IMG/VR virus record: IMGVR_UViG_3300028883_000046
Span: 1-64,000 of that record
Reading direction: 5' to 3' (one strand)
Origin: a virus
DNA: 64,000 bases
Below the pieces are notes generated by a model that saw only the letters and a list, made by a program, of their open reading frames with translations, was not told the origin of the DNA and made no database searches. The position numbers were made by a program, and so were the translations under genes. Positions 13,810-22,008 of this stretch are shown here, piece after piece; positions within the stretch are counted from its first letter, which is position 1; each line of letters begins with the position of its first letter.

Positions 13810-16677
13810 ATGGCAGAAAACGTTGATATTATAGTTCGCCTAAAGGACGCGGCTTCCAAGGGTATAAGAGCAATTAAAGGAAGTATGGGAGAGCTTGAGA
13901 AGTCGGTCGGTAGTACAAGAAAAATATTAGGTTCAATGGTTGGGACGCTGGGAACCCTTGCCGCTACTATAGGAGCAGGGGCTTTCTTAGGAAGTGCTAT
14001 AAAGACTTTTGCAGATTTTGACACCGCTATCCGATCGGCGGGTGCGGTGTCGAATGCTACTGCCGAAGAGTTGAAGGATTTAAGCGATGCCGCAAAAGAG
14101 ATGGGCAAGACAACAAAGTTTTCCGCAGTACAAGCCGCGGATGGTCTTAAACTTCTCGGCATGGCTGGCTTTGAAACAAAAGAATCAATAGAAGCACTTC
14201 CTGGCGTGCTTAATCTTGCGGCCGCCGCAGGAACAGATATTGCTACCTCTGCCGATATTGCAACCAATGTTTTGTCTGGATTTGGCCTTGAAGTAGAAAA
14301 TCTTGGTCAAGTCAATGACGTACTTGTCAAAACATTTACTTCCTCGAATACCGCTGTCCAAGAGCTGGGCGAATCCTTTAAGTACGTTGGACCTTTGTTC
14401 AAAGCAGTCGGCGGTAACTTTGAAGAGTTATTCGCTACAATAGGAAAGCTTGGCGACGTAGGTATAAAAGGAAGTCAAGCTGGTACTGCTCTTAAAGGCG
14501 CTCTTCAACAACTTCTTAACGCTACCCCAGAACAGATCAAGCTCCAAAAAGAACTTGGCGAAAGAATTGGCCAAACTTCTTTAGAAGTACTTGACGCACA
14601 GGGAAGTTTTGTTGGCTATACAAGAATTGTAGAGCAACTATCAAAAGCGGGCGTGAACGGTTCTCAAATATTGAAGTTATTTGGTACAGAAGCGGGCCCA
14701 GCTATGGCCGCTCTTGTAGGGCAAGGCTCGGAATCAATAAAAGAACTACAAACCGCAATTGAAGAGGCAGGAGGTATATCAGAAGAAGTAGCAAAGAAAA
14801 TGGGAGCTGGCCTTGGTGGTGCAATATTAGAGGCTAAGTCCGCATTTGAAGCGGTAAAGATCGCCATTGGCGAAGCGTTTTCCGAAGATCTAATCCAAGG
14901 CATTAGAGTAGCAAGAGACTGGCTAATTGACCTTGTTGACGTTATTAAAGAACTTAAAGAAAATGGTACAATCGAGGCATGGGCAACGGTTACAAAGATC
15001 GGATTTGGAACAGTTACTACCTCGGCAAAGATTGCCTGGGCGGCCGTGAAAGAAGTAGTAAAGGTTTTTACCGCTCTTGGCTTGTTAGCAACCGGACAGG
15101 TGAGTGCCGCAGGAGAAGCGTTAAAGGATCTTGGTAGTGATTTTGTAGCGGTCGCAGAAAGTATGCGGCAAGAAGTAGAGAAGTCCGAAGGTACAAGATT
15201 TTTCAAAATCGATACAAGTACCGGAGAGATAACCGAGGAAGTAAACGCGGTTGGCGAGCTGATTAAAAAAGCAGTAAAGACCGGTCCAATTGGGCAAGGT
15301 GTAAAAGAGGCAAGTAAAGAACTATCCGAAGCGTTGGTGCCAAAGGCTGCTCCTGTAGAGGCTTTATTAAAGGCAGAAATGACAAAGCTTTCCGCCTTAC
15401 TTTCTTTAGAGTCTACAAAAATCGAGGATAGCTATGAAAGAGGATTGATTGATCTTGAAACCTATTACAACGAAAGAGCAAAGATCATTCAAAGAAAGAT
15501 GGAGCAGGAGATCCAACTTCTTAGCCAAAAAGCATCAAGCGAAACCGACCTCGGAAAGAAAGAACTACTAAACGCCCAAATCTTTGCTAAAGAGCAAGAA
15601 TTACAGGCCGCCCTTCTCAGCCTTGAGACTGAAAGATATAGAGAGCAAGACCGACTTGCTCAAGAAAGATTGTCTAAGGATCAAGCTCTAAACCAGCTCA
15701 AGCTGAAAGCAGAGCAGGCCCTTGCAGATCAAAAGAAAAGACTTGCAAACGATCCGGCATATGGATTGCAAGGACAGTTTAGCGAAGAGTTGGCAAATCT
15801 ACAAACCAAACACAATGCAGAACTTGAGGAAATAAATAACTTCTACGTCCGAAAACTCGATATGCTTCGCCAACAGAAAGCGGCAGAGGCAGAGATTGAA
15901 GCAATCGCCGATGAACAGAAGAAAATGATAGACGATCAGAAGCGGATGCAGAGGGAAGAAGAGTTTCGGCTGGAACAGGATCAACAAAGTAGACTTGTTA
16001 ATTTTCAATTAAACAATTATGCCAACCTTGCAGGAGGTATGGCTGATACTCTTTCCAATGCTTACGAATTGATTGGAAAAGAAAATAAAGAAATGTTTTA
16101 TGCAATGAAAGCGGCCGCCATTGCAGAGGCAGTTATAAAAACAGCTCAGGCGGTCGTGAGTGCTTATGCTACCGCCGGCAACCCATACTTGGGAATTGCA
16201 ATGGCCGCAATAGTTGGCGCGGCTGGTGCCGTTCAGGTAGCAAAGATCGCCTCCCAAAGCTATGCAGAAGGCGGCTTGATTGCCGGTCAATCTCCCACAA
16301 AGACTTCTGATGATAAACTTATAAATGCTACTTCTGGTGAATTCATGCAACCAGTGGACACGGTAGATTACTATGGGTTGGGAGTTATGGAAGCATTAAG
16401 AAGAAGAGCGATTCCGAAAGATATGTTTACCGGCTTTAACATGCCAAGTATCAAATATGGACATAGACAATTTGCAGAGGGTGGCGCGGTTACCCCCGCT
16501 TCTGGTATTCCCGATCCTAATGACGTTAAGAAAGAAGGACAGAAAACAAATATTGTTAACGTCCTCGATCCAGCAGTATTTGAGCAATGGTCGGCAAGTA
16601 CTCCTGGCCAAAAAAATATTATGAACGTTATCTCACAAAATGCTTTCGAAGTGCGCCAGATGATACTTGGCAACTAA
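13810..16677 (+). CDS. Tail tape measure protein
   Basis: 955 aa. The N-terminal 340 residues are the conserved TP901-type tape measure region (KTFADFDTAIRSAGAVSNAT, then LKLLGMAGFETKESIEALPG and GTALKGALQQLLNATPEQIK). A long coiled-coil part follows (about 560-760), then a hydrophobic, Ala-rich stretch (AAAIAEAVIKTAQAVVSAYA, about 770-815) that could cross the membrane during DNA ejection. At about 0.15 nm per residue the expected tail is near 140 nm. Position after the G/GT chaperones is standard. Confidence 0.93.
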   Translation: MAENVDIIVRLKDAASKGIRAIKGSMGELEKSVGSTRKILGSMVGTLGTLAATIGAGAFLGSAIKTFADFDTAIRSAGAVSNATAEELKDLSDAAKEMGKTTKFSAVQAADGLKLLGMAGFETKESIEALPGVLNLAAAAGTDIATSADIATNVLSGFGLEVENLGQVNDVLVKTFTSSNTAVQELGESFKYVGPLFKAVGGNFEELFATIGKLGDVGIKGSQAGTALKGALQQLLNATPEQIKLQKELGERIGQTSLEVLDAQGSFVGYTRIVEQLSKAGVNGSQILKLFGTEAGPAMAALVGQGSESIKELQTAIEEAGGISEEVAKKMGAGLGGAILEAKSAFEAVKIAIGEAFSEDLIQGIRVARDWLIDLVDVIKELKENGTIEAWATVTKIGFGTVTTSAKIAWAAVKEVVKVFTALGLLATGQVSAAGEALKDLGSDFVAVAESMRQEVEKSEGTRFFKIDTSTGEITEEVNAVGELIKKAVKTGPIGQGVKEASKELSEALVPKAAPVEALLKAEMTKLSALLSLESTKIEDSYERGLIDLETYYNERAKIIQRKMEQEIQLLSQKASSETDLGKKELLNAQIFAKEQELQAALLSLETERYREQDRLAQERLSKDQALNQLKLKAEQALADQKKRLANDPAYGLQGQFSEELANLQTKHNAELEEINNFYVRKLDMLRQQKAAEAEIEAIADEQKKMIDDQKRMQREEEFRLEQDQQSRLVNFQLNNYANLAGGMADTLSNAYELIGKENKEMFYAMKAAAIAEAVIKTAQAVVSAYATAGNPYLGIAMAAIVGAAGAVQVAKIASQSYAEGGLIAGQSPTKTSDDKLINATSGEFMQPVDTVDYYGLGVMEALRRRAIPKDMFTGFNMPSIKYGHRQFAEGGAVTPASGIPDPNDVKKEGQKTNIVNVLDPAVFEQWSASTPGQKNIMNVISQNAFEVRQMILGN

Positions 16678-16689
16678 GGAGAAAACAAA

Positions 16690-17994
16690 ATGACTTTAAA
16701 TGGAAAAACAACTTCTGGATCGGTTACTTCTTTTGCGGGCGCCACTGGTTTACTTCAAGCGCTACTTGACTTTGTTTCCGGTACAAAGTTAGAGGATCAA
16801 GCAACCGCAGGATCAAGTGTTGGACCGTATACCGATACGTTATCAACTCCCGTTGGTTTAGGATCAGTATTGATGAAGTATACCATTTCAGGTCTTGACT
16901 ATACAGCAAGAGACGATGGTGTTGGAGCTATAACGGGAGATTATATAGACTCTGCCTCAATCAACTATGATACAGGCGCATTAACCGTCACTCTTACAAC
17001 CACACCGGATGCAAACCCAACTTATGACTATGTATATGGCGAAGACGGCGGCGATTGGGAAGTAAAGATAAATCGAAATACAAGAAATGGTAACAAAACC
17101 TCTCCCTCGGAACCATTTGGAAGTAATTGTAAGGAAGTAATTCTACATAATAGAGGATTGAGCGGTGCAGAAAATATCTTGATCGGTATAAGAGAGTGGC
17201 AATATGTAGCGGCTAACGCATCTGGCTGGGATCTAACAGGCTTTACTTCTTATTCGGACGGCATGTATTTCGGTAGAACTTTTGAAGACCTTAGTTTAAC
17301 CTATGATACTACCTGGAACTGTTTTGAAAACGCTCCCAAACTACCGCTAATTGACGATACAATTTACTATTGGTTTTTCAGCAATAGGCAAAGAATAATA
17401 GTTATTGCGAAAGTTCAAAGTAATTACGAATCAATCTATCTTGGATTTGCCAATAGATATGGAAACCCAGAAGACTATCCTTATCCGCTCGTTATAAAAG
17501 GGAGCTTGTACGGGAAGAAAACCATTACAGAAACATCAGAGGCAAGCCATGCATTTATTCCCTATAGTACAACTTCCGGAACCAATATGCTTCATAATGT
17601 TTTGCCAGATGGTTCTTGGTCGTTGAATTGGGGAGCTTTTTCTTCGAATTACGCCACAATCCTTTTCCCTGTGTGCAATTGGAATTCTTCCAGTAGATTA
17701 CTATCCGAAACACCGAACAAAAAAGAAGTACTTCTATCACCTGTTATGTCCCTTAGCTTGGCAAATAATTCTGTACTGCATGAACTTGATGGTGTTCTAC
17801 ATGCGGCCGGCGTTGGCGTTCAATCTGAGGACGAAATCAGAGGGCACGATGGCATAAAATACTTGGCATTTCAAAATATATCGAGGATCGATTACGATGA
17901 TTTTATGGGAGTAGCAAATGAGGATTATACATCTACTTCCACAACAACCACAACGACGACCACGACCACGCTAACAACAACTACTACCGAATAA
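16690..17994 (+). CDS. Tail-associated protein with Thr-rich C-terminus, 434 aa
   Basis: Directly follows the tape measure gene with a GGAGAAAACAAA leader. The body is strand-rich and aromatic (Tyr, Trp), like proteins that decorate tail tips or bind receptors; residues about 414-434 are almost pure Thr with a Leu interruption. Its general layout resembles the products at 18014 and 24975 (short N-terminal alpha/beta region, long beta region, GxNxxS-type segment near the end), suggesting a paralogous set. No enzymatic motif is visible. Confidence 0.65.
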   Translation: MTLNGKTTSGSVTSFAGATGLLQALLDFVSGTKLEDQATAGSSVGPYTDTLSTPVGLGSVLMKYTISGLDYTARDDGVGAITGDYIDSASINYDTGALTVTLTTTPDANPTYDYVYGEDGGDWEVKINRNTRNGNKTSPSEPFGSNCKEVILHNRGLSGAENILIGIREWQYVAANASGWDLTGFTSYSDGMYFGRTFEDLSLTYDTTWNCFENAPKLPLIDDTIYYWFFSNRQRIIVIAKVQSNYESIYLGFANRYGNPEDYPYPLVIKGSLYGKKTITETSEASHAFIPYSTTSGTNMLHNVLPDGSWSLNWGAFSSNYATILFPVCNWNSSSRLLSETPNKKEVLLSPVMSLSLANNSVLHELDGVLHAAGVGVQSEDEIRGHDGIKYLAFQNISRIDYDDFMGVANEDYTSTSTTTTTTTTTTLTTTTTE

Positions 17995-18013
17995 AGTATA
18001 AGGAGAAGAAAAA

Positions 18014-18931
18014 ATGCCTTACGTCCTGTCCGAAGATATTCGTTACAACCCGACCGATACTATGGAAGCACTGGACTACATTCGCCAATTTGCTTTGACG
18101 ATTGGTTGGACCGTAGATAATTGGGACGGCTATCGCTTGCAACTCTTCTCTCCTGGTTATTCTATTCAAAATCTTTGTTACAGATTAGAAGTAGAAACGA
18201 TTGACGCCCAAGTCCAAACTCTTGAATATAGACCGGTCATACCAGGTCAAAGACTTGTAAATATGGAACTAATGACCTCAACTTATATTTGGAATACTTC
18301 TTCCTCATATGGCAAAGTCTCTCTTCCTGCAAGTTCTTTCGATGCGCTGTACCTCTATGGGAACTCGCATTTTATAGCCGCGATTTTTCATGTTGATCCG
18401 ATAGCGGTAATTACGGTTGCAATTGGCATCCCAGATCTATGGCCGTCTTGGTACTACTCTCTTGATTTCTCTTGCCACTTTCCTTGTAGCTACTATAGCG
18501 ATACTTCTTCATATCAGTGGTACAACATGGCAGACAATATTAGCAATTGGTATATGCCGTGGACTTACATGGTCTCTTATGTTTATTGCGCCTGGTTTCA
18601 GGGAGAAGCAATTAATTCAAATAACTTTACAGGAAACTATCTGCCAACCACAGCCGTTGCAATAGGAGCAGAGGCGGGATCATTTAACAAACTAAACGGA
18701 TTACTTCGTTATAACGAGTATACCAACAAGCGAATGGCTTTTCAATCAACGTACTTTGTTAAGTCGGAAACATTGGGCGTTTGGTACCCGATCGGTTTGT
18801 CACCCTTCGCCTGGATCAACGGAAGAGATCTTTCAATTGGTGAAGTAGTAGAGTTTGGAGCGGATCAATACAGATGTTTTCCAGCAGTATTCTCGCCAAA
18901 TGAAATTTGGCAAGCTTATAGGATATCCTAA
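18014..18931 (+). CDS. Tail-associated beta-rich protein, 305 aa
   Basis: N-terminal segment MEALDYIRQFALTIGWTVDN resembles the start of the 24975 product (FCEQMKDLMVAAGWTLHDD), so the two are probably related surface proteins. The rest is rich in Tyr, Trp and Ser and predicted to be beta. Unlike its relative it has no Thr tail. It has an AAGGAGAAGAAAAA ribosome site and lies between the tape measure and tail-tip genes; a role in the tail tip or in receptor binding is inferred. Confidence 0.6.
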   Translation: MPYVLSEDIRYNPTDTMEALDYIRQFALTIGWTVDNWDGYRLQLFSPGYSIQNLCYRLEVETIDAQVQTLEYRPVIPGQRLVNMELMTSTYIWNTSSSYGKVSLPASSFDALYLYGNSHFIAAIFHVDPIAVITVAIGIPDLWPSWYYSLDFSCHFPCSYYSDTSSYQWYNMADNISNWYMPWTYMVSYVYCAWFQGEAINSNNFTGNYLPTTAVAIGAEAGSFNKLNGLLRYNEYTNKRMAFQSTYFVKSETLGVWYPIGLSPFAWINGRDLSIGEVVEFGADQYRCFPAVFSPNEIWQAYRIS

Positions 18932-18932
18932 T

Positions 18933-20033
18933 ATGTCTACCTTAGATGGTATTATTCAAACGATATTTACCGCTGAGAGATTAAGCCAGCCTGTTCGACA
19001 GTATGATCTTGTGGTTGGTGACAAAAGCACTCATGAAAAGCTACCAACCGAATATTGGCAAACAGACGTTGGTGTGGGAAGTGATAATCAAATATGCGGA
19101 GAAGTAGTAAGACAAACGCAACCGGTAACACCTGGGTATGAAGATGGTATGCTTTCTACTTTTACCGGTTCAGATTTTTACTTCGAAAGAATTTGGGTTG
19201 AACCTATTCGGTTTGATCTACAGTTTATCGTTGAAGACTTAACCAGGGAGTTAAAAGTATGGAACGCCTGGAGAAGCAAAAACGTTCAATTGACCGACGT
19301 ACAAGTGTTAGAGCAAGAAGGAACTTATCTTGAATACCCGGATCTTCCAGATACGTTGGGAACCTTTGGTGACACTATATACACTTTAAATATATATGGT
19401 GACGGACCGCCCTTACAGGATACGCAATACAAATTAACAATCGATGGCTGGGAAGTAACCATCTACATAACCGGTGTTCGAATCATACCTTGGGATTTAA
19501 TGCCAAACTGGCAAGATCAATTAGAAATTTCCTATGAGTTTGCAACAACGATTTGGACGAACGATAGATTTAAAGAGCAGAGAAGAGCATTATCAAGAGA
19601 GAGTTGGTTTTTACTACAGGCAACATATGATGCTTCCGGGAATAGAAGTAGAAAGATTTTAAATCTTATTGGATATGGAAAAGACAAAGTATTTGGTCTA
19701 CCAGTCTATAACGAAATGCTAACCGCTTCCGAAATAAGCGGCACGACGATAACAGTAAATGAGGACTTTACCTATTATTATAATCTTATAAACAGAAGCA
19801 GTTATATCATTATCGTGGATCATGAGTTTGGTCTTGCAGAGATAAAGGAAATCTCTTCTGTAAACGCTCCAAATGAAATCGTCTTGAGCCAAACAATTTC
19901 AGAAACCTTCGATCCTAAATATACTATTATCTATCCTGCGGCATTCGTTATTATTGGATCGTATTCTGGAACAAATATCACCGATGATTTTGACGAAGTA
20001 AAAGTAGAATTTAAGGAATTCAAAAATGGATAG
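18933..20033 (+). CDS. Tail-tip protein, probable distal tail / baseplate component, 366 aa
   Basis: I place the start at ATG 18933, one base after the previous stop, rather than at the earlier in-frame codon inside that gene. The protein is beta-rich; residues about 45-140 contain VVRQTQPVTPGYEDGMLSTF and FYFERIWVEPIRFDLQF, the rest has alternating strands ending in a DFDEVKVEFKEFKNG tail. Position before the hub gene fits a distal tail or tip-ring component. The next gene overlaps its last eight bases. Confidence 0.55.
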   Translation: MSTLDGIIQTIFTAERLSQPVRQYDLVVGDKSTHEKLPTEYWQTDVGVGSDNQICGEVVRQTQPVTPGYEDGMLSTFTGSDFYFERIWVEPIRFDLQFIVEDLTRELKVWNAWRSKNVQLTDVQVLEQEGTYLEYPDLPDTLGTFGDTIYTLNIYGDGPPLQDTQYKLTIDGWEVTIYITGVRIIPWDLMPNWQDQLEISYEFATTIWTNDRFKEQRRALSRESWFLLQATYDASGNRSRKILNLIGYGKDKVFGLPVYNEMLTASEISGTTITVNEDFTYYYNLINRSSYIIIVDHEFGLAEIKEISSVNAPNEIVLSQTISETFDPKYTIIYPAAFVIIGSYSGTNITDDFDEVKVEFKEFKNG

Positions 20034-20658
20034 TCTACTTGATATTGGTGGCGAGACTGAGTTTCCTTTCCTCATGGATTGGAGCACCAACCCGATAAAC
20101 AAGTTTCAGATAACCAGAAACTTGTTTGAATATAGAGGCACAGCCTCAAAGATTGAACAGCAAAATCCAGAGACGCCTATAAATGTAGAAGCAGATTTTT
20201 ACTTCGAAAATAAAGAAGCGGAATATACCTTTCTTGATTTTATTCACGGCAGGATTGGCAAGACAAAACGTTTTTGGCTACGCCACCCAAAACAAATGTT
20301 CCGTTTGACCGAGGGAGTATCAAATGGATCGGTAGTAATGAGGTGCGAACCAAATAACTTTGATTTGTTTCATGTAGGACATGAAAGAATTTATATTGAA
20401 ATGAATACTGGCGATACACTCACAAGGCATGTAGAGAACGCTACCTATGACAGTGTAAACGAAGAGTTGAATTTAGAGATTGCCAGTGCAATTGATAGAA
20501 GTATTGATCTAACAAATTACTATATTATTGGAAGATATTATTTGATGCGTTTTGACGTTGATGCATTTCGGTTAAAGATTATTAGTAATACAAAGAGCCA
20601 AATCAGTCTCCGCTTTGTAGAAGTTATCCGAGACTATGACGCATTAGCGGCCGATTAA
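20026..20658 (+). CDS. Tail-tip minor protein (gene-transfer-agent gp12-like position), 210 aa
   Basis: Overlaps the previous gene by eight bases. The pattern with FQITRNLFEYRGTASKIEQQ at the front, then FLDFIHGRIGKTKRFWLRHP, and a final LRFVEVIRDYDALAAD resembles DUF2460/distal tail proteins that precede the DUF2163-type hub in gene-transfer-agent-like tails. It probably joins the tube end to the hub. Assignment is from order plus this pattern. Confidence 0.62.
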   Translation: MDSLLDIGGETEFPFLMDWSTNPINKFQITRNLFEYRGTASKIEQQNPETPINVEADFYFENKEAEYTFLDFIHGRIGKTKRFWLRHPKQMFRLTEGVSNGSVVMRCEPNNFDLFHVGHERIYIEMNTGDTLTRHVENATYDSVNEELNLEIASAIDRSIDLTNYYIIGRYYLMRFDVDAFRLKIISNTKSQISLRFVEVIRDYDALAAD

Positions 20659-20679
20659 GATTAATAAGAGGATAGAAAA

Positions 20680-21492
20680 ATGACGGAATTCGACGACAAC
20701 TTAGAAGGCATAGAAGTAGAACCTGTTCCTGAATTCTACGTTCTTACAACAGGAAGTACTGTAGAAAGATACACTTCCTACTCAAGATCTTTAACCTTTC
20801 TTGGTAACTACTATGCGGCCGCTTCCATAACAAGGGGCAACTTAAAACAGGATAACAACTTTGGCATAACTACTTTGACAGTGACAAGTCCGATAACTCC
20901 CTCGATTGCGAAGTATGTTCCTAATCAACCAATTGAGCCTGTCAATATAGTAGTATATCGAAGCCATATTGATAATCTGGATCAGTATGAGATTTTTTTC
21001 AAGGGAGAAATCAAATACGTTCAATTGCGCGGTCGGCTTGCATCCGCGCAATGCGAAGCAAAGAATAAATATATGTTAACAAAGATTCCTAACGTCATAT
21101 ATCAATCCGGTTGCAACCATGATATATACGACGATGGGTGTCAAGTAGATCCATTTCTATGGAGAAGAAGCGCTACCATCACTGGCATATCAGGGTCGAG
21201 CCTAACTTTTTCTTTTACTGACGGGTTATCCGCTGTGGCGGTAGAGTACTTCACGGGCGGTAGAATAAACTTTCAAAATGACGTTAGATTGATTACCGGC
21301 AATTCAGTTTTAAATACTTTAGATCTTCATATTCCTTTTGATTCAAGATTGTCGGTTGGCTCTTCTGTTTATTTATATCCTGGTTGTGACGGAAATCCCG
21401 CAACATGCAATGGGAAGTATAACAACCTAATACACTTCCTTGGGATGCCATATATACCTTCAACCAACCCAGTTATATGGGGGTTTAAATAA
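20680..21492 (+). CDS. Tail hub protein, DUF2163/BR0599-like
   Basis: 270 aa. The conserved cysteine-rich end is visible: CNHDIYDDGCQVD in the middle and YPGCDGNPATCNGKYNN followed by FLGMPYIPSTNP at the C-terminus. This is the signature of the hub protein that sits beside a NlpC/P60 peptidase in the gene-transfer agent and in related siphoviruses, where the cysteines can hold a metal centre. The stop overlaps the peptidase start (AATAATG). Confidence 0.82.
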   Translation: MTEFDDNLEGIEVEPVPEFYVLTTGSTVERYTSYSRSLTFLGNYYAAASITRGNLKQDNNFGITTLTVTSPITPSIAKYVPNQPIEPVNIVVYRSHIDNLDQYEIFFKGEIKYVQLRGRLASAQCEAKNKYMLTKIPNVIYQSGCNHDIYDDGCQVDPFLWRRSATITGISGSSLTFSFTDGLSAVAVEYFTGGRINFQNDVRLITGNSVLNTLDLHIPFDSRLSVGSSVYLYPGCDGNPATCNGKYNNLIHFLGMPYIPSTNPVIWGFK

Positions 21493-22007
21493 TGTTGATT
21501 CCTTTTTTTCATGAAGAAGAGAGATGGCAAGCCTTTAGTAAAGAAGTACAGTCTTGGGAGGGCACGCCATATCGTCACCAAACGATGATAAAAGGGCGTG
21601 GCGCAGATTGCACGATGTTTATCGGAGCTGTTTGGTTGAGTATGGGAATACTTACGGAAGTCAAATCTGATTACTATGCAAAAGATTGGCACTTGCATAA
21701 CAAAGAAGAGTTTGTCCTCGATCAATTTCACGAGCATTGGAACAAATTTGCCGGTGAAGGATTGAAAATAATAAAAGTAAACTCAAGGGAGATAGATACT
21801 TTTTATCGAGGCGACGTTCTTTGCTTCTCTTGCACACCTACAGGTATAACAAATCATGCCACCATTTGGTTCGGATATTTTGAGAAGACAAAAGAGAAAA
21901 ATCAAATGTATAACTCGATAAACGGGCATGGCGTTTGTCGTCTAACGTATGGAAGTTTTTGGCAAAAGAGATTGACCACAATTTTTAGAGTAGTATTGGA
22001 GGCATAG
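21492..22007 (+). CDS. NlpC/P60 cysteine peptidase of the tail tip
   Basis: 171 aa. The catalytic Cys40 lies in GRGADCTMFIGAVW and the His122 in ITNHATIWFG, the order expected for NlpC/P60 papain-like peptidases. In gene-transfer-agent-like tails this protein is part of the tip and cuts peptidoglycan peptides locally during DNA entry. No signal peptide is present, fitting a virion-borne role. It lies between hub and the large tip protein, exactly as in that gene order. Confidence 0.85.
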   Translation: MLIPFFHEEERWQAFSKEVQSWEGTPYRHQTMIKGRGADCTMFIGAVWLSMGILTEVKSDYYAKDWHLHNKEEFVLDQFHEHWNKFAGEGLKIIKVNSREIDTFYRGDVLCFSCTPTGITNHATIWFGYFEKTKEKNQMYNSINGHGVCRLTYGSFWQKRLTTIFRVVLEA

Positions 22008-22008
22008 G

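Noticed and set aside
13692-15206. Antisense frames over the chaperone and tape measure genes
   Set aside because: Composition mirrors the Ala/Thr-rich tape measure and no initiation signals exist.
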